Assembly: GCA_001599595.1 (NCBI GenBank)
Contig: BCHH01000001.1
Span: 2,451,837 to 2,515,836 of the forward strand
DNA length: 64,000 nucleotides
Source: Beverwykella pulmonaria
Lineage: Eukaryota > Ascomycota > Dothideomycetes > Pleosporales > Melanommataceae
Direction of reading: 5' to 3'
This document shows, piece after piece, positions 46,351-57,573 of this stretch. The position numbers and the translations under genes were made by a program. The notes under the pieces are model-generated. The model worked only from the letters and a program-made list of their open reading frames with translations, had not been told where the DNA came from and did no database searches. Every line of letters begins with the position of its first letter. The stretch's first letter is position 1.

Positions 46351-47378
46351 TCGGCCCAGTGTTCGTTTTCCTTCGTCGTTTTTGTGTTTTTTGTGTCTAG
46401 CGTTCAAGCGTCTTGGGAAGGGATCCACTCCTGGTTTCCGGATTCGGCTTTGGTCCCGGTGTTAACGGGAATTGAGGAATTTGCAATTAATCATCAGTGC
46501 AATTATTCTTGTGGGCTTCATGAAGAGTGTCGTCGTGGAAAATGTAGGCTTCATTATGACGTGGGGGTAAAATGGCGCCGCAATGGATGGTTTCCAAGGA
46601 AGTTGAACGGCGGTGAGGCTAGTAGATGACGTTGACCACCTATTTGGACTTCTTGATGGTCAGTAATGAGCTGATAGCAATTATTGTATCATATTTATTC
46701 CACTCAAGCAGCATGCTCTCATTCCAATGACCCATCGCTAAGTCAGTTCATGCTTAACAGCGCGCACAGACCGTTGATTACTAACTTTAGTCGCTTCCAG
46801 GCACGACAACGTGATGCTTGTAATCTTTAGCAACACTCCAACACGCATCTCAGTTTTGAGCTTCAGGTGTGGTCATGAAAGTATCTCAGTGACTGCACAT
46901 ACTGAAGCTATTCATGTGGCTTGATCGACGAACGGAACAATTAATATCAATGTTCCGATTGATTAGGCTAATGAACAGCAGGGTCTTCACTAACGTGACA
47001 TTCAATCCACCAGGACATCCTCTGCAAACTTTCTCTAACTCATCGGTATCTACTTCTACATACTTACAAGGCCTTGTTTCACTCGTACAGAGCCTTTGCA
47101 AAGTAAGATCATCCCGTCCCTAAGAGGTGAGTTGTGCAGTGGCCAACCAGCCCCGCTCTGAAACTTTTATGTCGATAAACCCCACCATGAACGGCAAGGG
47201 TGAGGATCGCGAGCTTCGAAGACCGAAAACGAAAACGAAAACGAAAACGACCACATCCGTGAGATGTCTTCGACCTCACACTAACCAAATGAGAGATCTT
47301 CAACTAACGCGTTCGTTTCAGACCAACTAGCATTCTCGGTTCTATCATCCACATCACCGCCTAGCTCGTACAAAAATT
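46351..47378. other. Intergenic between the regulator and the epimerase gene
   Basis: 3' side of the Zn2Cys6 gene and promoter of the epimerase gene. Holds a small GAAAAC repeat. No gene seen. Confidence 0.5.
47225..47248 (+). repeat. Hexanucleotide tandem repeat, GAAAAC x4
   Basis: Four perfect copies about 130 bp before the epimerase start codon, so in its promoter or leader. Confidence 0.95.
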
Positions 47379-48428
47379 ATGTCTTCCAAGGCTTTCACGT
47401 TTCTCCCACTAGGCGCCATTATCCAGGAGTTCAAGATCAAGGGGAGGAACATCGTTCAGGGATTTCCAACAGCAGAGCTGTACAAACAACACAATACCCC
47501 GTTCTTCGGTGAAACTATTGGCCGAATTGCCAATCGAGTTTCTGGCGCTAAGATTAATGATCTGAATGGGAAGTCCTATCAATTGGCGGTCAACAATGGA
47601 CCGAACTCCCTTCATGGTGGAGACTTGGGCTGGGGAAAGAGAGAGTGGGAAGGACCTTCGACTGTGGAGCGAAACGGAAAGGAAGCCACCCTGTTCAAGT
47701 ACACCAGTGTCGATGGGGAAGAGGGTTATCCTGGAACGGTGGAGGTCAAAGTGTGGTATACTCAAGAAAAGGAGCAAGACGAGGGCGTTGAGAAAGAGAT
47801 GCTTCATATCGAGTTTGAAGCAGAATTAGCTGGAGACGAAGTCAAGGAAACAGCCATCAACGTGACCAACCACAGGTAAGACTCCACTTGAAAGAAGAAA
47901 GGAAGCTATACTAAGAAACTTGCCAGTTATTTTATAATCAGCGATACAAACTCCATCGCTGGCACAGAAGTGACATTGATTACGAACAAGTATCAGGTCG
48001 TCGACGATGGCGGTATTCCCACAGGACCAATTGAAGAGTACCCTGGAGTTACCCCGAACGAATCCTTCACCCTGGGTGAGAAAGAGCCAGATATCGATGA
48101 CTGCTTCATCGTGAACACCAACCCAGCTAGTGTCCCAACTGACACGCGAACTCAACCACTGCAAAAGGTGGCATCCTTCTATCACCCAGACACAAAGATA
48201 CATCTTGAGATATCCACCACGGAGCCAGCTTTCCAGTTCTACACCGGCAAGTACATCGAAGTACCAGCTGTTGGGGGTCTCCCTGCACGCGGCGCTCGTT
48301 CGGGCTTCTGCGTGGAGCCGAGTCGCTACGTAAATGCTATCAACATTCCTGAGTACAAGAGCATGATGGTACTCAAGAAGGGAGAGGTGTATGGAAGCAA
48401 GATTGTGTATCGGGGATGGCAGGCTTAG
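47379..48428 (+). CDS. Aldose 1-epimerase (galactose mutarotase)
   Basis: Two exons: 47379-47875 and 47927-48428, intron 51 nt (GTAAGA donor, CTAAG branch, CCAG acceptor). Product 332 residues, normal for the family. It interconverts alpha and beta anomers of aldose sugars such as glucose and galactose, feeding the Leloir pathway. Conserved residues: ETIGRIANRVSGA (Arg52), NSLHGG with His79, VTNHSYF with His165, built across the splice junction, and the catalytic base Glu296 in GFCVEPSRY. The order and spacing fit a single beta-sandwich mutarotase domain. There is no signal peptide, so it should be cytosolic. Start at MSSKAFTF directly follows a typical leader. No other Leloir gene is next to it. 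Confidence 0.93.
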
Positions 48429-51079
48429 GCCGTTTTCTTCTTCATTGATGTATCATCACTTTGCGCGGGCTATCGTTCTCTGTTCTCAAGCTTGCGCGAA
48501 GACCTATCTAGCAGCTTCAATTCAACATTGCGAGTTTGACAGTACGAAGGGGCAAGGTGTGTGAGAACAGTTACTATTATCGTTAGTCCTAGATGTCATC
48601 TACTACTAAAATTCTACTCGCAGTTGTCTCAATTCATTGGGCAAGCAACAAGTCGACCAGTTTTAGTAAATCTACCCAATCAGTACCTCCCGCCGCCAGA
48701 CGCCGAGATGAACATGTCCCGGACGAGGAATCTTAATTAATTTTGAGCAATTTCCCCCTATGCTGTTTCCCTTGTCTCACTTGGCCCTATGGAAAAGATT
48801 CCTCCTTTGAAGTTGAGTCATTATTATTCCAGCCATTGCTTATTCCTCGATTCCAAAAATAACGTTCTGGACCTGTCTCCTGCTCCACAGCTGAAAGATC
48901 ATCATTTACGATCGTCAATCTGCACCCGCCCCATTTGCCCACGCTTCGTCCCGTAGTGGCGATCGCCCGAAAGTCGGAACCGCACCTCATCTGCAAGCCA
49001 ATGTCACTCGGTGTAGACTTCAGCTCCAAGGGGAGTTTGTCCGCATATCCATCGCGAAAACAAAAAGGCTATTTCAACGCAGAACCCGAGCTGCGTCCGG
49101 AGCAGGATCCGAAGCCCTTCCCCACCTAAGCTGCATAAAGGCGTTCAATACCAAATTCGGTCTCGCCCTCGGTCGAGTGCGGCCAGGCGCGAGAGGGTTT
49201 AGCGTGCTGGATTACTCCTGCTCACGGCGGCTGTCTATCATCAGAATAAATTTGCGTCGAGGGAGAGTGGTTGTTAGAAAGTAGACTTGTGGCTTGGAGG
49301 ATTCTCAGTCAACTTCCAACATCCAACCTTTAATCTCCCCATCTCGCAGCGATCGACCATGCCAAAGGAAAACCTAGTAACCTCGAATACAACAATTTCG
49401 ACTTCATCGCACACACCTCTGTTTACCTATTGAAGACACATCTGCGACATTTGTCCAAACTCGAGTTTTGTCTTGTAGCGCTCTAGCCTCCTCCCTTTGC
49501 AACAACACTTTGCAACAACAGTGGTCGACGTCAAGCATCCCTTATGCGCCATCCAATAATCGTGGAGACCAATCCCGCCGCGCCCTGTCCCTTGACCGTT
49601 CCACTCCGCTTCAACCCTTGTGCGGTCTCTATAGTCTACCCGTACCACGTTTCCAACAGCATATCCTGTAGTAGTTTTCGTCGGACTTCTAGATTTACTT
49701 CCAATATCATGGGAGCTGAGAGGTGAGTCTGGACCTGCAAAGTACTTTATCCGCAACGTGTGCTTGTTGGCAGAGAAGTTCGGGATTTCTGAAGGAGTTC
49801 AGTAGGGAGCCGGGGGGTCGATCAAAGAGCCATCCATTGAGAAATGTTACTGTGAAGGTGAGAATCATAGTCACCGTCGCAAGCCTTGAAGTTGGAGTCG
49901 CAGGCCACGATACACTGCGATGCAACTGTGCAGTGACTGACTCCAAACCGCGCAATTTTGCAAAAGGGGAATTCTGTAGAAGCTTATACGCACGTTACAG
50001 ACCATTCTGGTACTCGCTCAAACTCTCAATATCTAGCGATTCAAGATTTAGGAGGATTTTAGATGGCTTGAAAACACTGCGAGGAGCATGACTGCGCTCT
50101 TTGGCTGGCGTATACGAAAATGTCACTTGATTGACATCGTTTTTCAGAGCAGAGTCTTGAAGTCATCTACACGTCCTAGGTAAAAGCCTTTGCACTTAGA
50201 GATCCTTCTACCACCATGCAGTACTATTCAGCACGTACAAAACTCACCAACACACCGCCTCTACCTTCCTAATACCATATATGTTGTTCATGCACTCCTC
50301 CGTCTTGCTAGGACAAACCCTACTCCGCTTCCATCTCCACCCCTATCTGTCATTGGTATCTGAAGCTGCACTGCACAGTCATCTGCCCATCAACGCCTTT
50401 GTACCACAATAGCGGGATGGATCCGCGCTGACCAAGACGTCGGGAATCAGCGTACATAATCGCCCATAAACGCGCCCCGTAAGCGAACATCAAGCCCCAC
50501 TCTGGCAATTTATTATGGTTCGCGATAGGTATGTGGTTTATCTCGCATTGTTGTGTGCGCTTAGTGGGCATGAGTAGCTGGGAGAAAGGCGCGGATAGAC
50601 GTCATGGCGTTGAGTTTGTCGGGTCAGCTCGACGTATGCGTGCATTCACAGGCTTTAGAAATCGTGAGCACAGAGGTTTCTCATTCTCCGAGGCAGGTTT
50701 TGCGATTACATCTCGATTCCGATATCCCTCATCCCGAGCGAAATTTTTCCTTACGGTTTCTTCCGCGCTCGAGCTAGCAAATCTGGGATAACTCCAACTC
50801 GGGTTTAGGACGGACGGGACTCGGCAAAGCAAAGATTCCATGTCGGTATGTATCAATCATTTTGACAACCGCCTTGTTTATCCTGATATGGCCCCTGCTC
50901 CACCTGATTTGGCAAGCAATGTGAGAGAGACGTTCGACCCTCCGATCCTCCTTCTCGCTTCCCGCGTCTCCCATCGAGTTCGTGTGGCGCAACTGCCAAC
51001 AATAATTGTAGTTTACTCCCAATGAATCACTCACCCAAGACTTGCACAGCATATATGATCCACCAACATCCCATCCCGC
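48429..51079. other. Intergenic, 2.65 kb, with one weak spliced candidate
   Basis: A C/T-rich promoter-like stretch (49300-49700) is followed by ATG 49710 (MGAER) that runs straight into GTGAGT. Using an acceptor at TTCAGTAG near 49804 gives EPGGRSKSHPLRNVTVK up to a second GTGAGA donor, but I cannot find a convincing end, so no gene is called. Other frames here have no motif. Confidence 0.35.
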
Positions 51080-51253
51080 TCAATGAGCAGTGGATCCCTC
51101 TGAAGTCCTTCTCGCCAACAAGTCACCTGCAGCAGCTACTTTGTTTTTAGAAGCTACATTGTCTGTCGCGAGTTTCGCTGCTTCTGCACTAGGAGACTTG
51201 GGAGCGGAATCGGTGGCATCGTGGTAGATCGACACTTTTGTGGTAAGTTGCAA
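51080..51253 (-). CDS. Small Ala-rich reading frame without an AUG
   Basis: The frame reads LQLTTKVSIYHDATDSAPKS, then PSAEAAKLATDNVASKNKVA and AAGDLLARRTSEGSTAH, ending at TGA 51080-51082. Composition is coding-like (Ala/Lys/Ser-rich, hydrophilic, no stops for more than 57 codons). The upstream sequence is C/T- and A-rich like a fungal 5' leader. There is no ATG in frame; the best-placed start is TTG at 51251-51253. An ATG at about 51219 is in another frame and gives only 21 codons. It could be an exon of a gene whose first exon I cannot see, a start-codon-loss relic, or a chance frame. Confidence 0.3.
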   Translation of the reverse strand: MQLTTKVSIYHDATDSAPKSPSAEAAKLATDNVASKNKVAAAGDLLARRTSEGSTAH

Positions 51254-51726
51254 CTTGAGTTGTGGGTGCGTTGCGCGATAAGAGGATTGTGAATGAAATA
51301 ATTATATTGGCCGAACTGCCTTGTATACACGTTTGCGGAGTTTTTGTGCTTTGCTGGAGTTAGAGTCGGGAGAGGGTTGAAGGGCAGTCAGTAGATGGGC
51401 GCGACAACAGTCAACCAAAACAAAGAACAGCGTAAAGGCGCACGAATATACAAAGAAAACTTGCCTTATCGGTACGACTTTATTTCAGAATCTGTATAAG
51501 AGGCTGCGCTGCACTTCAGGAGAATATGGAAGCGTTGAAGCTTGAGCGCGAATGCACACGTGGTCACCAACCATTTTCGTACCCTATACCTTGAAGTAAG
51601 ACGCAGCCCCAAATATGTATGGCTTGCCCTGCCCCGCCCCCACGTTTAGCTGGTGACTCGAACATAAACCCAATTGTTGTTTTTCAACGCTGGGTTTCTT
51701 TCGCCCATCACATTTATCACAGTAAT
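51254..51726. other. Intergenic, nothing recognised
   Basis: Lies between the small minus-strand frame and the tRNA gene. C-rich and T-rich stretches occur but no frame or RNA gene was found. Confidence 0.5.
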
Positions 51727-51740
51727 ATATAATAAAAATA
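51727..51740 (+). promoter_or_regulatory. TATA-like element upstream of the tRNA
   Basis: TATATAATAAAAAT-type AT-rich block about 30-40 bp before the tRNA start, the usual position for TFIIIB-assisting TATA elements in fungi. Confidence 0.5.
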
Positions 51741-51766
51741 TGCTTCCAAAATCATCTAGTTCTTAC

Positions 51767-51878
51767 GACACGATGGCCGAGTGGTCTAAGGCGGTGGTTT
51801 TAAGTCTGCTACCTTTTAGGTTATGCAATCACTTCACCATTTCAGAAATGAGCGTGAGTTCGAACCTCACTCGTGTCA
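51767..51878 (+). tRNA. tRNA-Leu(UAA) with intron
   Basis: The acceptor stem GACACGA pairs with TCGTGTC and the discriminator base is A, as in leucine tRNAs. The D-arm region GCCGAGTGGTCTAAGGC matches the class II leucine pattern. The anticodon stem is 51794-51798 with anticodon TAA at 51801-51803 and G37 at 51804. A 22-nt intron (51805-51826) follows position 37; the 3' stem ATCAC resumes at 51828. A long variable arm follows (about 51833-51853). The T-arm is GTGAG-TTCGAAC-CTCAC. A box and B box are both intact. It decodes UUA (and UUG by wobble). The assignment to Leu over Ser rests on the discriminator and anticodon. Confidence 0.9.
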
Positions 51879-51881
51879 ATA

Positions 51882-51887
51882 TTTTTT
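51882..51887 (+). terminator. RNA polymerase III terminator
   Basis: Six T residues start 4 nt after the tRNA 3' end, a standard Pol III stop signal. Confidence 0.85.
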
Positions 51888-52434
51888 GCACCTGAGATTC
51901 CTTCCCCCTTTGTGCTGGCACTTTGCTTTCCATTTTGCACCTTGTGCCTTGCACTCTTCTTCCACCTTGCACTCTTTCGCTCAAGTATCCCTTTCTTAAT
52001 CTCGGTCTCTTGACCCTACACTACCAGTAACACGTACCGAAGGTGAGAAGAAGCCCATGACTTCGTGAGTATCTAGTTTACTGCATTAATACTTCAATGG
52101 AATTGAACATGTTGTCACGTGCTCCGCGTGTTCCACCACTGCCCATTCCAATTAGCGCTCCTGGCATGGGTATACCGGTATATAGTCCTCGTGCAAGCTA
52201 TGAGCTCGACATGGCTTTCACACCCCTGGTATACGCATTGGTACTTCAGACGATTGACTGCTTCTACACAGCTTCCACAACGTTTCTTCCCGTACCTACT
52301 AAAAGGGAGACCACCTCCACTTCCAACTTCCGCCTTCCTTCCCCTTCATCAACCCCTCAACACCACTAGCTCTATACCTAAATTTCCAGTCTAGGCCCGA
52401 TACAAGTGACATGTACATTCAAGTCAACACACTC
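51888..52434. other. Intergenic with one unassigned small frame
   Basis: A 90-codon plus-strand frame starts at ATG 52097 (MELNMLSRAPRVPPLPIPIS) and is Pro/Ser/Thr-rich with no motif; not called. Confidence 0.4.
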
Positions 52435-52442
52435 TCTTTCAG
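52435..52442. repeat. Left target-site duplication of the hAT relic
   Basis: CTCTTTAG precedes the left inverted repeat; CTCTTTCA (53577-53584) follows the right one. Six of eight bases agree, as expected for an aged 8-bp hAT duplication. Confidence 0.6.
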
Positions 52443-52468
52443 CAGCGTAGTCAACGTAGCGTAGTACG
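52443..52468 (+). repeat. Left terminal inverted repeat of the hAT relic
   Basis: Begins CAGCGTAGTCAACG; pairs with 53551-53576 in inverted orientation. Confidence 0.85.
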
Positions 52469-52617
52469 GTACGGGAGGTCCTTGTAGCTGTACGGTACGG
52501 CTTGTATGGTGGTTACGTACGTACGGTGATCGTTAAAAACAGTGAATTACGGTCCGTAACCGTAGCAAGGCATCCAGGGCATCTTACGGAGCGTATAGAA
52601 CCTTCCTAATCAGGTAA

Positions 52618-52872
52618 TTAATGATCGTTTTCTTGGTGTTGAACTTTGTCTTTGTGCTTAATCAACGCTGTGAGTTGACTGGGATAACTTTGGACGGCGC
52701 CTCTACGCAGCCAGTACTTCTGTAGTTGTATGACCTTAACAGTACACCCTGTAAAACAATTGCAATCGCATGTAATTGCTCGCCTGCCACTACTAAAGGC
52801 CCTCTCGCGGTCACATAACGTGCAGGGCACCAAGAGGTAATCTATGGGCATCTTATATGCAATTAGGTAGCG
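52618..52872 (-). pseudogene. hAT transposase dimerisation-domain fragment
   Basis: The frame reads RYLIAYKMPIDYLLVPCTLC, DRERAFSSGRRAITCDCNCF, TGCTVKVIQLQKYWLRRGAV, then QSYPSQLTALIKHKDKVQ. This is the conserved hATC dimerisation domain (pattern IDYLSVPATS-ERAFSSGRRTI-LQLQKNWLRRG in related fungal elements), with several substitutions at consensus positions. Upstream on the same strand, a further piece (QLDKYFNNLQKDRSDLNNAC) is followed by a stop. Confidence 0.8.
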
Positions 52873-53550
52873 CTTTTAGCCTGCTATAACCCACTAGTGA
52901 TACAGGCCATTAAGCAGCTATTTACAGGCATTGTTGAGGTCGCTGCGGTCCTTCTGTAGGTTGTTAAAATACTTGTCAAGCTGCAATAAACGCTTGTATT
53001 ATTTATATGCCCTGCTAGTAAGTAGCATAGGATCCACGCTTATTGTTTGTGCCCTACAAGCGTTGTTTTTGTACTCCCCAGATACCTTACGTGACAACAG
53101 GGGCTCTATAAAGTGCTCCTTAGTATCTTGTTTAGCGTCAACGTGGCTTTAAAACGTCTCTCTTAGCAACTGCTTAGCCTTCTTGTGTCATGTAGGATGC
53201 TTTTTCTAGTAGTCTTTGAACTAGGCAAGTTGCAGCTTGTTAGGAAAAGCATATTTTAAAATTCCTACTCAAAATAGCAGGGAATTGGTCTAGCAGGTGT
53301 ATGCCAGGGCGACCAGGCGATTCGCTATATTATGGCCTACGACGCTTAGCAACCCGAGCGCTGTGCTAAACTAAAATTGGCCGCTGAAACAAGCAAAATC
53401 AGTACACAAAACAGCCAAAACACCGCTTAAGAAGGCGGCCGTACAGCCGTAATTACGGGTCAAATTATATATAAATACGGCTACGTTACGGCTCATATGG
53501 CTGTTACGTACGTACGGAGCAATTCACCATTACGGCCCGTAATTGTACGG

Positions 53551-53576
53551 CGTACTACGGTACGTTGACTACCCTG
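53551..53576 (-). repeat. Right terminal inverted repeat of the hAT relic
   Basis: Read from 53576 inward it begins CAGGGTAGTCAACG; see the left repeat at 52443. Confidence 0.85.
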
Positions 53577-53584
53577 CTCTTTCA

Positions 53585-55694
53585 CAGGGCAAGCAAGAAG
53601 CTCGACTACGAGTACATGACAATCGTTTCCTTCTCAACTAGTTCATTCGACGCCTTGGAATGCGTCAAATTTCCGGACATTCTAATGTCTCCAGTAGTCA
53701 AATCTGGCCCCAGAATAGAGAGAATACCATGTCTCGCATGACCCGACTAGGAACTAGAAACGGAGGGGGCATGGCTATGCCTATGGACTCTAATCTTGGT
53801 AGCTCAACTATCTCTCTAACAACATAAACGTCAACCTTCTTCTATAGTAGCTCAATAGTTCCTCGCTCTTCCAATATTGTATTCATCTGATGAATGAATC
53901 CTGTGGGCACCGTATCCACTTCCGGCTCTATGCATTGTTTACGTCCGGACTGTTCGCCAAAGTCATAGTACAGAGGACTTGTTGACGATTCTTCTTTTAT
54001 TGCTCCCGCCAGGTTATTGATCAAAATCTGAGTGTCTGATGGGCCAATCATAGCCTCCATCGATCTACCCTCTTTCGGCGCAAGTGGTGAGGGCCACCGA
54101 GGAAAGTAGAGGACCGGTTCCAACAAGGGTAGCCAGGCATCATATATCCTCTCTCATCGTGATGAATTGATACGTCTAATGTGGGCCTTAGCCTCGTATT
54201 TTCAAGATGCCCGGGGTGTTCTGGGTTCCCTGGGTTCTCATGTGAGTGCCTCACGTGCGTGCCTGTTTTATTGCTAAGCGCGGGGGACTAAGGCCGACAT
54301 CTAGGGCGTTGAAGTTGAGTGAGATAGCGATTCCGTGAACGAGGTCGTCGGACATGTTCGTGCGCCCACAAGCTGGCGAATGATTGATTGCTAGACAGCC
54401 TGAACGTGGTCTGACCTGTGTTTGTCATGGACAGAAAGCGGTGGCCGTCCCGAGAGTTTCGAGAACGGGAGAAAAGCGGCGAGGTCGGAGAGAGCGTGTT
54501 AGGGACGTTTTGCGGTACGTTATTGTCTCTCGCTATCGAACGCGATGGGACAGACGATGCGAATGGCCATGCTTAGTAACTGGAGGAGGCTCGTCTAGAG
54601 GCATTCGACCGTGAGGAGCAGGTGCTCACGCAGGAGCGGACACCACTGAGTCGAGGGGGGCCTTGATGCATGTCGGACATGTGAGAGGAATTGTACATCA
54701 AGCGGCCGATGTCTCCAAAACTCGTTCAAGGTTCGCAGCATGCTCATGACGTCGGGCGCGGAAGAGAGTAGGTCCGCTCGACCTTGAGGCACATGCCCCC
54801 TTTGCTGCAAGCTGCGTGAGCCTGCGGATATGTTTGATGTCTGCGAGAGGCATAGTACTGCCTCAAGGTTTGAATTTTCTGGTAAGAATCGAGCAGCTGG
54901 GCGTGGCGAAAGGATGAGGGTAGTGGTGAGGATTGACCGTGGTCAACTGAGAAACAAATATCGGTGAGCCGGATACTGTTTATCCAAATGGCAAAAACGC
55001 ACAGCAAAGCAATCTCGACTTGCTCTGCCTTAAAGAGAGAATATTGAAAATAAGTGCGAGATGTAAAGAAGAAAAGAAACAGGAAGATGCCAGCGAGAAG
55101 GATAACATACGATCTTATGGGGGTCCCACCTTCCAGCGCAGCGCGGCAGAAAGGGCTTTACAACAAGATAGCGAGTAGGAGCAAACATGAGGCTTCCACA
55201 TCTACAATTACACGAAGCGACAAGGTAAAGAAAGAAGCGGCATCTTAAGATCTGAAGATTGTCTACCAGCCTCGACTTGCTGTCCATCTTGTCTAAGCAT
55301 GCAATAGCGGGACCCGGTATTACCAACCTCTACACCATTCATGCCTTGAACTCCTCGTTCCCAGGGGCTCCTTATATCGCCTTTTTGTGGGCGAACAAAG
55401 ACCTACTTTATACAACCCGACATCAGCACATCACCCGACCGTCTGTCCCCGCTTCTTCCACAGGCCCTGCCACACATCGCCATTTTACTCCGATCCATCC
55501 TATTTAGTACACCAAAACCACGTTTGTCATTATCAGCTCGTCATCACTACGTTAAGTAAGAGAAAACGAGACGTATGGTACATGCTGGGAAATAAAAGCT
55601 GATGCAGAAAACATCCAAATAAGAAGCACGCCATAGGGGTATATTATCGCACGAATCGCTAAAACAGATGCCCGCTAAAAGAAAAACAAGGCAA
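53585..55694. other. Gene-poor interval, 2.1 kb
   Basis: Only short frames. Minus-strand frames between 54595 and 55326 are open in succession, but show no motif and no clean junctions. Confidence 0.45.
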
Positions 55695-57573
55695 TTATTC
55701 TGTAATGGTCTCCACAGACCCATGCTTCCTTTTGCTGAACAGTCTCTTGAGGGATGAGAGACTTGATTTCTTAAGTAAACGTCGCGATGACGGTGTATGT
55801 GCATCGAGAGAAGACTGAGAGCGTTGGTGCACGGGATATTCTGGAGGTCTGGGTGACACCAGAGCAGGGGACATGGCGCCATGGCGCCCTGACATGGAAT
55901 GAATCGGCGTGCTAGGGACGCTACTGGGGAACAAACCGAACTGTGCGCGCGGATAAGAAGATTGCGAGGAGGCTGAGCGAGGCTGGACGACTGTTGGCGA
56001 CGCGAACGATCCACCAGAGACCGAAGAGTATGCTGAGTCTTTTCCGGTTAACGGTGGACTGTGGTCTCCTTTGCTCCCTTTAGGTACAAGCTTCTTAGGC
56101 GCTGTCGTGTCGGTCGTGTTACTGTCGGAGGGTTGCTCCGGCCGCTGTCCGTGGGTTGGCCGAAGTGTTGCATGATCTAAGTCGTCACGTGGAACTACCA
56201 CCTCGCGTTGATCATGTCCTGATGAGGGGTGATCGTCGTAATGTTCCGGCTGGTGGCTGACAACCAATTGTGGAACAACGACGTCAGGTCTGGTCTGTTG
56301 TATGGAAGTGGTGGTTATTGGGGAATGCATCGTGTCATTCCGCTGGTTGAGTGATTCCTCCGAGTAAGCCTTCGCAACCTTCTTGGTGTCGCCTGCTGGT
56401 GGTGGTCGTCTATTGCTCGGGTGTCTTTGAGGCGTGCCTGGGTCAGGCCCCATGTCATTGCTAGGAGAAGGGGAGGGCATGAACGGCGGTCTCTCGTTGG
56501 GCACCTTCGGCAGGGGTTTGTTGTCTGCAAAATTCCGAAAGGCTCGAGTGGCTTCTCGTGAGTTTGATGAATTTCGTGATGAGGATCGGCTCGCAATCTT
56601 GGCGCGCAAAGTCAGTTTGATGCTGTGGTGGAACAAGTGGGGGTTGGATCAACAGCGGAAATGGGGACCTTACCAGACTACGGCGGCTAGCAGCACCGCA
56701 ACGTTTCTCAATCTCGTTGCAGTAGCTGCTCACCTGCACGAGCACGACACCCAGTTTTTCTGCTTTGGCGACCAAACTTTGCAGGAACTGCGCCCATCCG
56801 CTGGTGTTCCCGCACATGGCCGAGTATATACGTCCCACATCGTCGTTCGCGTCCGCCCACGCATTCCCAATGTTGAGCAGATAGATGTCGAGATCGTGGT
56901 TCGCGTCCCGAAAGGTGCTCATATCGATCAAGTAGTCGTTCAGCATGGCCGACATGCGATTGATGGTCCGCTCGATGGTGACGTTGCCGTCCAGAAGCTG
57001 CGCGCGGTACATGCGGTCGTCGAGGAGGCGGTCGAATTCGTTTACGTGCTCCATGGGGACCTTGAGACACTTGCGGCGAAACAACATGTCCTTCAAACTG
57101 CCCTCGATGTCCTCATTCGCCCGCTGCAGGAAGCTGTCGAGTTCGTTGACGTGCTTTAGCAAAATGTCGGCCACATCGGCCACCGACTTCTCCAGATGTT
57201 GGTGCAGCAGATGCACGCCGAACACAATCTGGGTGATGGTCTTTGCGAGCGGGTGGAATTTGCCCTTTGGGTTGTTCCTCCAATGGCAGTTGTATGTGAA
57301 GTTCCACGCCAGTTCGGGGGTGTCCAGGTCTCTGCAGAGCAGCTGCTGGCGCGTGTCGATATTTTTGTTCGGGTCCACAAAGGGCACAAAGCCCGTCTCG
57401 CCGGTGGCGTCGAGCATGGATTCTTCGAAGGGCGCCTGCATCGAGGGCAGCGGGTGTATGGGGAAGGTCATGATGTACTGGTCGCGTTCGCCTTTCCATT
57501 CCAAGGGGTGCGAGGTGCGGTTTTCGTCGATGCTGCGCTTGCTCTTCTCCGAGAGCCTCCGAAAGGGCACCAT
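55695..57573 (-). CDS. Conserved-looking fungal protein of unknown function, 600 residues
   Basis: Two exons: 56674-57573 and 55695-56597, intron 76 nt (GTAAGG donor, CTGAC branch 15 nt before a CCAAG acceptor). Product 600 residues from ATG 57573. The first half is ordered and helical: FPIHPLPSMQAPFEES, RDLDTPELAWNFTYNCHWRN, then long amphipathic helices (HLLHQHLEKSVADVADILLK, ANEDIEGSLKDMLFRRKCLK, MLNDYLIDMSTFRDANHDLD) up to residue 300. The second half is a disordered Ser/Pro-rich tail ending in a basic stretch (LLKKSSLSSLKRLFSKRKHG) and SVETITE. No signal peptide, membrane helix or catalytic motif. The helical part could be a coiled-coil or BAR-like scaffold, which is a guess from helix periodicity only. 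A longer start would need a non-AUG codon. Confidence 0.75.

Larger units (their letters stand above)
52443..53576 (-). mobile_element. Internally deleted hAT-superfamily DNA transposon relic
   Basis: A 1,134-bp element bounded by terminal inverted repeats: left CAGCGTAGTCAACGTAGCGT (from 52443) and right, read inward, CAGGGTAGTCAACGTACCGT (from 53576). They match at about 24 of 26 positions. The CAGGG end and the 8-bp duplication are hAT hallmarks. Subterminal copies of TACGTACGTACGG occur inside both ends (near 52515 and 53505), the kind of repeats hAT transposases bind. Inside is a decayed transposase C-terminus on the minus strand. Intact fungal hAT elements are about 3 kb, so most of the transposase (BED finger, catalytic domain) is gone. 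Stops such as TAG and TAA inside the remaining coding-like stretches show it is dead. Confidence 0.85.

Noticed and set aside
56434..57159. 241-codon plus-strand frame with further overlapping frames
   Set aside because: Antisense to the 600-residue gene; its repeated hydrophobic/charged pattern mirrors the helices on the other strand.
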